64,000 nt of DNA from Hahnella aquatica (GTDB lineage: Bacteria; Pseudomonadota; Gammaproteobacteria; Burkholderiales; Burkholderiaceae_A), in NCBI GenBank assembly GCA_965194505.1, contig OZ239144.1:558001-622000 (forward strand). The letters are read 5' to 3'. The notes below the pieces were generated by a model. It saw only the letters and a program-made list of their open reading frames with translations. It did not search any database and was not told the origin of the DNA. The translations under genes and the position numbers were made by a program. Numbering within the stretch: position 1 is the first letter of the stretch; every line of letters starts with the position of its first letter. Of the stretch, positions 59,751-64,000 are shown one piece after another.

Positions 59751-60461
59751 TTAAACGCTCCGAATGATACCGACCCCGAGGCCTTCGATGGCCAGGGCCT
59801 GGTGACGGGTGTCGACCACGATGGGCTGGAAATCGGGGTTGTCTGGCAGCAGTTCGACCATGTGCCCCTTGTGCTGGAACCACTTCACGGTGACCTCGTC
59901 TTCCAGGCGGGCGACCACCAACTGGCCATTGCGAACCTGGCCCATGCCCCCTTGAAGCCGCTTCACGGCAAGGAGGTCGCCATCGAGGATGCCGGCGTCT
60001 CGCATGCTCATGCCGCGCACCTTCAGAAGATAGTCTGGGCGCTGTTTGAACAGGGAGGGGTCGAGGCTGTGGTGGGATTCGATATGCTCGGTGGCCAGGA
60101 TGGGCGCGCCCGCGGCCACTCGGCCCACCAAGGGGAGGCTGAGGGACTCGAGGAGCTGACGGGCCACCGAGCTGGCCGCACCCATGGCAGACCCGGTGCT
60201 GGATTTGGTGGTGGGCCTGGTGGTGGACCCTGGGCTGGGCTGGCCATGGTCTTGGAGCAGCCGAATGCTTCGAGAGGCCCCGGCCACCATGGAGATGGCC
60301 CCCTTGCGTACCAAGGCCTTCAGGTGTTCTTCGGCGGCATTGGGCGAACGAAAGCCAAGGGCCTGGCAGATCTCGGCCCGGGTGGGCGGGTAGCCGGTTT
60401 GGGCAATGTGGGCCTCGATGAATGAGAGAATCTCTTGCTGCCGATCGGTGAGGTGCTTCAT
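59751..60461 (-). CDS. lexA: LexA repressor
   Basis: A 236-residue SOS repressor: winged helix LTDRQQEILSFIEAHIAQTG, PPTRAEICQALGF; Ala-Gly cleavage site in GRVAAGAPILA; catalytic Ser in VRGMSMRDAGI and Lys in LLAVKRLQGG. A 30-residue linker rich in Ser/Thr between the domains is longer than usual. It heads the operon with imuA, imuB and dnaE2 and has a LexA box upstream. Confidence 0.96.
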   Translation of the reverse strand: MKHLTDRQQEILSFIEAHIAQTGYPPTRAEICQALGFRSPNAAEEHLKALVRKGAISMVAGASRSIRLLQDHGQPSPGSTTRPTTKSSTGSAMGAASSVARQLLESLSLPLVGRVAAGAPILATEHIESHHSLDPSLFKQRPDYLLKVRGMSMRDAGILDGDLLAVKRLQGGMGQVRNGQLVVARLEDEVTVKWFQHKGHMVELLPDNPDFQPIVVDTRHQALAIEGLGVGIIRSV

Positions 60462-60479
60462 GGCCTTCCTTTGCAATAC

Positions 60480-60495
60480 CTGAATATTTATACAG
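60480..60495. promoter_or_regulatory. LexA box (SOS operator)
   Basis: CTGAATATTTATACAG, a consensus CTG-N10-CAG site, 18 bases upstream of the lexA start and 28 bases before the divergent anion-channel gene. It should repress lexA-imuA-imuB-dnaE2 and may also affect the divergent gene. Confidence 0.88.
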
Positions 60496-60523
60496 TACTC
60501 TTGTCTTTCAAAAGGTTCAAGCC

Positions 60524-61516
60524 ATGCCTCTGTTTGCCTCCCCATTGCTCGTGCATTTGCCGGTGTCGTCGTTTGCGATGGTGATGGGCCTCTCGGGCCT
60601 GGCCTTGGTCTGGGGGCGGGTCTCGGTCATGGGCTGGCTGCCCAATGTGGCCCCGGCCATGGCCAGTGGGCTGGGCCTGCTGGCGGGGGTGGTGTTTCTG
60701 TTGCTGCTGGTTCGCTACCTCTCTCGCTGGGTCACCGATGCCGAGCAGATTCGGGCCGAGTGGCACCATCCAGTGAAGTCGGCATTCTTTGCCGCGGTCT
60801 CGGTGTCCTTTGCCCTCATGGGCACGGTGGCCCTGGCCCTCTTTGCGCCCCTGGCCTTGCCGCTCTGGGCGGTGGGGGCGGTCTTGCAGGTGGTGGTGAT
60901 GGTCATGGTGCTCAATGCCTGGGTGCACCGAGAGGGCCTGCAGCCTTGGCATGCCAATCCGGCCTGGTTCATTCCTGCGGTGGCCAATGTGGTCATGCCC
61001 TTGGGGGGTGTTCGGCTGGGCCTGTTGGAGGTCTCTTGGTGGTTCTTTGCCGTGGGCCTGCTCTTTTGGGTGGTCATGCTCACCCTGGTCATGGGCCGAC
61101 TGCTCTTTGTGCAGCCCCCGTTGCCCGAGCGACTCGTGCCCACCCTGTGCATTTTCTTGGCCCCGCCGGCCGTGGGCTTCTTGTCGTGGATGCTTCTCAC
61201 CGGCCAGCATGCCGATGGCCGCAGCATCGACTGGATGGGCCATGCCCTCTTTGGCCTGGCACTCTTTTTTGCGCTGTTCCTGGTCTCGCAGGTGCCGCGC
61301 TTCCTTCGGCTGCCGTTCTATCTGTCTTGGTGGGCCTTCTCATTTCCCGTGGCGGCCTTCGCCGCGGCCTGCCTCGTTTATAGCGACTTCGTGCCCCTGC
61401 CCATCATTCAGGGCCTGGCCGTGTTCATGGTGGTCTTCTCCACGGCCCTCATTCTCTGGCTCTTGGTGCGCACGGTGGTGGCTGTGGTTCGCCATGAGCC
61501 ACAGCTCATTGATTAG
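60524..61516 (+). CDS. SLAC1/TDT-family anion channel or transporter
   Basis: A 330-residue protein with about ten membrane helices; it begins LLVHLPVSSFAMVMGLSGLAL, characteristic of the TehA/SLAC1 family, and contains HPVKSAFFAAVSVSF and NPAWFIPAVANVVMPL. The family includes tellurite-resistance TehA and sulfite exporters. Substrate unknown. It is divergent from lexA and shares the upstream region with the LexA box. Confidence 0.88.
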   Translation: MPLFASPLLVHLPVSSFAMVMGLSGLALVWGRVSVMGWLPNVAPAMASGLGLLAGVVFLLLLVRYLSRWVTDAEQIRAEWHHPVKSAFFAAVSVSFALMGTVALALFAPLALPLWAVGAVLQVVVMVMVLNAWVHREGLQPWHANPAWFIPAVANVVMPLGGVRLGLLEVSWWFFAVGLLFWVVMLTLVMGRLLFVQPPLPERLVPTLCIFLAPPAVGFLSWMLLTGQHADGRSIDWMGHALFGLALFFALFLVSQVPRFLRLPFYLSWWAFSFPVAAFAAACLVYSDFVPLPIIQGLAVFMVVFSTALILWLLVRTVVAVVRHEPQLID

Positions 61517-61522
61517 GTTTTT

Positions 61523-63187
61523 TTAAAGGCCGTTGTAGTTCGGCCCACCACCGCCCTCGGGGGCCACCCAGACGATGTTTTGGGTGGGGTCTTTGATGTC
61601 ACAGGTCTTGCAGTGAATGCAGTTCTGGGCATTGATCTGAAGCTGCGCACCGGGCACGGGCGTGGTCACCGGATGGCCTTGGGCATCGAGGTATTCATAC
61701 ACGCCGGCTGGGCAATACCGCGCCTCTGGCCCGGCGTAGCGGGCCAGGTTCACCGACATCGGCACTGTGGCGTCTTTCAGGGTGAGGTGGCAGGGCTGCC
61801 CGTCGGCATGGGCCGTGCCCGTGAGAAAGACCGATGAGGGCCGATCAAAACTGATCTTTCCATCGGGCTTGGGGTAGGCCACGGGTGCATGGTCACTGGC
61901 CGGCTCTAGTTTGGTGTGGTCTGGCGCGCGTTGGTGCAGGGTGATGGGTGCGCGACCGCGAAAGAGGGTCTGATCGATGCCAAAGAGCAGGCTGCCCAGC
62001 CACAGGCCTTTGGCCATGGCGGGCTTGAAGTTGCGCCCGCGGTGGAGTTCATCGTGCAGCCAAGATGCTCGAAAGGCCTTGGGGTAGGCCTCGAGCAGGG
62101 CAGGCGGGCTTGGCTGTGCCAAGGCTTCAAGGCAGGCATCTGCGGCGAGCATGCCGCTGTGAATGGCCGCATGGCTGCCCTTGATGCGTGCTGGGTTGAG
62201 GAAGCCCGCCTCGCAGCCAATCAGGGCGCCGCCTGGAAAGCAGAGTTCGGGCAGGCTATTGAGGCCACCGGCCGTGATGCTGCGAGCCCCATAGCCAATG
62301 CGCTCGCCGCCCTCAAAGAGCGGCCGCAGTGAGGGGTGGTGCTTGAGCCGCTGGAGCTCTTCAAAGGGGGAGAGCCAGGGGTTCCGATAGCCCAGGCCCA
62401 CCACCATGCCAATGGCCACCTGGTGCTGATCTAGGTGGTAGACAAAGGCGCCCCCGTAGGTCTGAGCATCGAGTGGCCAGCCTGCGGTGTGCAGCACGCG
62501 GCCGGGCCGAGAGACCTCTGGGCGGACCGACCAGACTTCCTTGAGGCCAATGCCGTAGGTCTGAGGGTCGGCCTTTGCATCAAGGCCAAAGCGCGCAATG
62601 AGTTCGCGGCCCAGTTGGCCCCGAGAGCCTTCGGCAAACAGGGTGTACTGGCCGTGCAGTTCCATGCCGGGCTGGTGCGATGCCGTGGGCTGGCCTTGGG
62701 CATCCAGGCCCATGTCGCCCGTGGCCACACCCGTGACGCGGCCTGTGTTGTCGTAGAGCAGCTCGGTGGCTGCAAAGCCGGGATAGACCTCCACGCCCAG
62801 TGCCTCGGCCTGCTCGCCCAGCCAGGCCACCACGGCAGACAGCCGCACCACATGGTTGCCATGGTTCTTGAAACAGGCGGGCAGCAGCCACTGTGGCACC
62901 TCACGGTGTGCCTGGGCCGACAAAAACCAGAACTGATCCTCCGAGACGGGCACGCCCATGGGGGCACCGCGGGCCTGCCAGTCGGGCAGCAACGCGGTGA
63001 GGGCGCGCGGGTCCATGACTGCGCCCGAGAGGGTATGGCCACCGATGCTGGCCGATTTGTCGATCACGCAGACCGAGGGCTCCCGGCCTTGGGCGAGTCC
63101 CGCCTGCTTGAGACGAATGGCCGCCGCGAGACCCGCAGGGCCCGCGCCAACGATCACCACATCAAACGACATGGACTCGCGGGTCAT
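61523..63187 (-). CDS. Electron-transfer flavoprotein-ubiquinone oxidoreductase
   Basis: A 554-residue membrane-associated flavoprotein that passes electrons from ETF (fatty-acid and amino-acid oxidation) to ubiquinone. FAD motif VVIVGAGPAGLAAAIRL at the N-terminus; [4Fe-4S] ligands near the C-terminus in RYCPAGVYEY and NCIHCKTCDIKDP. The start may be 63187 or the ATG at 63172. Neighbouring scoAB suggests acyl/ketone-body catabolism. Confidence 0.95.
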   Translation of the reverse strand: MTRESMSFDVVIVGAGPAGLAAAIRLKQAGLAQGREPSVCVIDKSASIGGHTLSGAVMDPRALTALLPDWQARGAPMGVPVSEDQFWFLSAQAHREVPQWLLPACFKNHGNHVVRLSAVVAWLGEQAEALGVEVYPGFAATELLYDNTGRVTGVATGDMGLDAQGQPTASHQPGMELHGQYTLFAEGSRGQLGRELIARFGLDAKADPQTYGIGLKEVWSVRPEVSRPGRVLHTAGWPLDAQTYGGAFVYHLDQHQVAIGMVVGLGYRNPWLSPFEELQRLKHHPSLRPLFEGGERIGYGARSITAGGLNSLPELCFPGGALIGCEAGFLNPARIKGSHAAIHSGMLAADACLEALAQPSPPALLEAYPKAFRASWLHDELHRGRNFKPAMAKGLWLGSLLFGIDQTLFRGRAPITLHQRAPDHTKLEPASDHAPVAYPKPDGKISFDRPSSVFLTGTAHADGQPCHLTLKDATVPMSVNLARYAGPEARYCPAGVYEYLDAQGHPVTTPVPGAQLQINAQNCIHCKTCDIKDPTQNIVWVAPEGGGGPNYNGL

Positions 63188-63232
63188 GAGGAGGCTGATA
63201 CTCTAAGCACGACCACATTTTATGGGCGAACG

Positions 63233-63931
63233 ATGAACAAGATTTATCCGGATGCGAGAGCAGCCCTACAAGATGTACTGGCAGACGGCATGACCTTGGC
63301 CATGGGCGGCTTTGGCATCTGCGGCATTCCGGAGGCCCTCATTGCTGCGGTTCGAGACCTCGGCGCCAAAGACCTCACGGTCATTTGTGGCACCGCGGGC
63401 ACCGATGACCGTGGGCTGGGCCAGCTCCTGCAGACCCGCCAGGTGCGCAGGCTGGCCTCGTCCTACGTGGGCGAGAACAAGATCCTTGAGCAGCAGTTTC
63501 TGGCCGGTGAACTGGAGATTGAATTCACCCCGCAGGGCACATTGGCCGAGAAGCTGCGCGCGGGTGGTGCCGGCATTCCGGCCTTCTATACAAAGACTGG
63601 CGTGGGCACCGTGGTCTCCGAAGGCAAGGAGGTGCGCGAGTTCGATGGGCAGTCGTATGTGATGGAGCGCAGCCTCTTTGCAGACATTTCCCTGGTGAAG
63701 GCCTGGAAGGCCGACCGCGCAGGCAACCTGGTCTATCGGCTCACGGCACGCAACTTCAATCCGAATGTGGCCATGGCCAGTCACATGACCATCGCAGAGG
63801 TCGAGGAGATTGTGGAGAACGGCATGCTCGACCCCGATGAGATTCATACCCCGGGCATTTTCGTGAAGCGGGTGGTCTGCAATCCGCAGCCCGAGAAGGC
63901 CATCGAGCAACGCACCACACGCCCAGCCTGA
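63233..63931 (+). CDS. scoA: 3-oxoacid CoA-transferase subunit A
   Basis: A 232-residue CoA-transferase alpha subunit: GMTLAMGGFGICGIPEALI, LTVICGTAGTDDRG and FTPQGTLAEKLRAGGAGIPAF. It activates acetoacetate or related oxoacids with succinyl-CoA. The B subunit begins 26 bases downstream. Divergent from the ETF-QO gene. Confidence 0.95.
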   Translation: MNKIYPDARAALQDVLADGMTLAMGGFGICGIPEALIAAVRDLGAKDLTVICGTAGTDDRGLGQLLQTRQVRRLASSYVGENKILEQQFLAGELEIEFTPQGTLAEKLRAGGAGIPAFYTKTGVGTVVSEGKEVREFDGQSYVMERSLFADISLVKAWKADRAGNLVYRLTARNFNPNVAMASHMTIAEVEEIVENGMLDPDEIHTPGIFVKRVVCNPQPEKAIEQRTTRPA

Positions 63932-63957
63932 CCACCCCACACGAGAGACGCAAGACC

Positions 63958-64000
63958 ATGCCTTGGACCCGAGATCAGATGGCCGCCCGTGCGGCCCAGG
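63958..64000 (+). CDS. scoB: 3-oxoacid CoA-transferase subunit B, 5' end only
   Basis: The last 43 bases open with ATG and read PWTRDQMAARAAQ, the standard opening of CoA-transferase beta subunits. It runs off the right edge; the catalytic Glu is outside the window. It is preceded by a GAGAGACG-type site. Confidence 0.85.
   Translation, partial: MPWTRDQMAARAAQ

Noticed and set aside
58026..60425. A 799-codon plus-strand frame
   Set aside because: It runs antisense across imuB, imuA and lexA and has no recognisable domain.
1..64000. CRISPR arrays or prophage structural genes
   Set aside because: No regularly spaced repeats and no capsid, tail or lysis genes were seen; the only integration gene is the broken integrase.

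Overview
The window reads as a betaproteobacterium, probably Burkholderiales. The right 28 kb carries the order gltX, aroC, MFS, leuCDB, asd, truA, trpFBA, accD, folC, SPOR protein, cvpA, purF, metZ, with genes overlapping by a few bases, as is familiar from that group. It also has the lexA-imuA-imuB-dnaE2 SOS mutagenesis operon and ETF-ubiquinone oxidoreductase next to a 3-oxoacid CoA-transferase. This part is clearly richer in G+C than the left part.

The left 36 kb is different. A complete tRNA-Val(CAC) gene lies at 36197-36272 on the minus strand. Its last 46 bases, including the encoded CCA, are repeated exactly at 3096-3141 in the same orientation. The 33 kb between the copies has lower G+C, a decayed tyrosine recombinase, an IS256-family remnant, an ICE-type DUF6641 gene and toxin-antitoxin genes packed at both ends. 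I read it as a genomic island integrated at the 3' end of the tRNA gene and now probably immobile. The stretch left of 3096 (BLUF photoreceptor fragment, HiPIP, Cys-rich protein, His-rich exported protein, HupE/UreJ, DUF6488) also has low G+C and may belong to an older neighbouring insertion.

The island cargo is mostly sulfur and redox metabolism. An eight-gene overlapping operon covers assimilatory sulfate reduction: siroheme sulfite reductase, DUF934, uroporphyrinogen methyltransferase, CbiX/SirB chelatase, APS reductase, CysD, CysN and a TauE/SafE transporter, with a ferredoxin-NADP reductase just upstream. Next comes an envelope redox neighbourhood: an exported double rhodanese, an ECF sigma factor with its NrsF-type membrane anti-sigma, an exported thioredoxin, DoxX, CcdA, an exported DsrE protein, a peroxiredoxin and an AraC regulator. 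Exact GTAACC-N16-CGAA elements face both ways from the sigma-factor intergenic region.

After an exported acetolactate-decarboxylase-like protein, a methyltransferase and an unknown exported protein, an ArsR-rhodanese fusion regulator overlaps the first gene of a MoxR / DUF58 / VWA-TPR / BatD operon. The rest of the island is a PAS protein, a TRIC-family channel, small ICE-type genes, the broken integrase, toxin-antitoxin modules and a frameshifted membrane gene.

No rRNA, CRISPR array or replication origin was seen.
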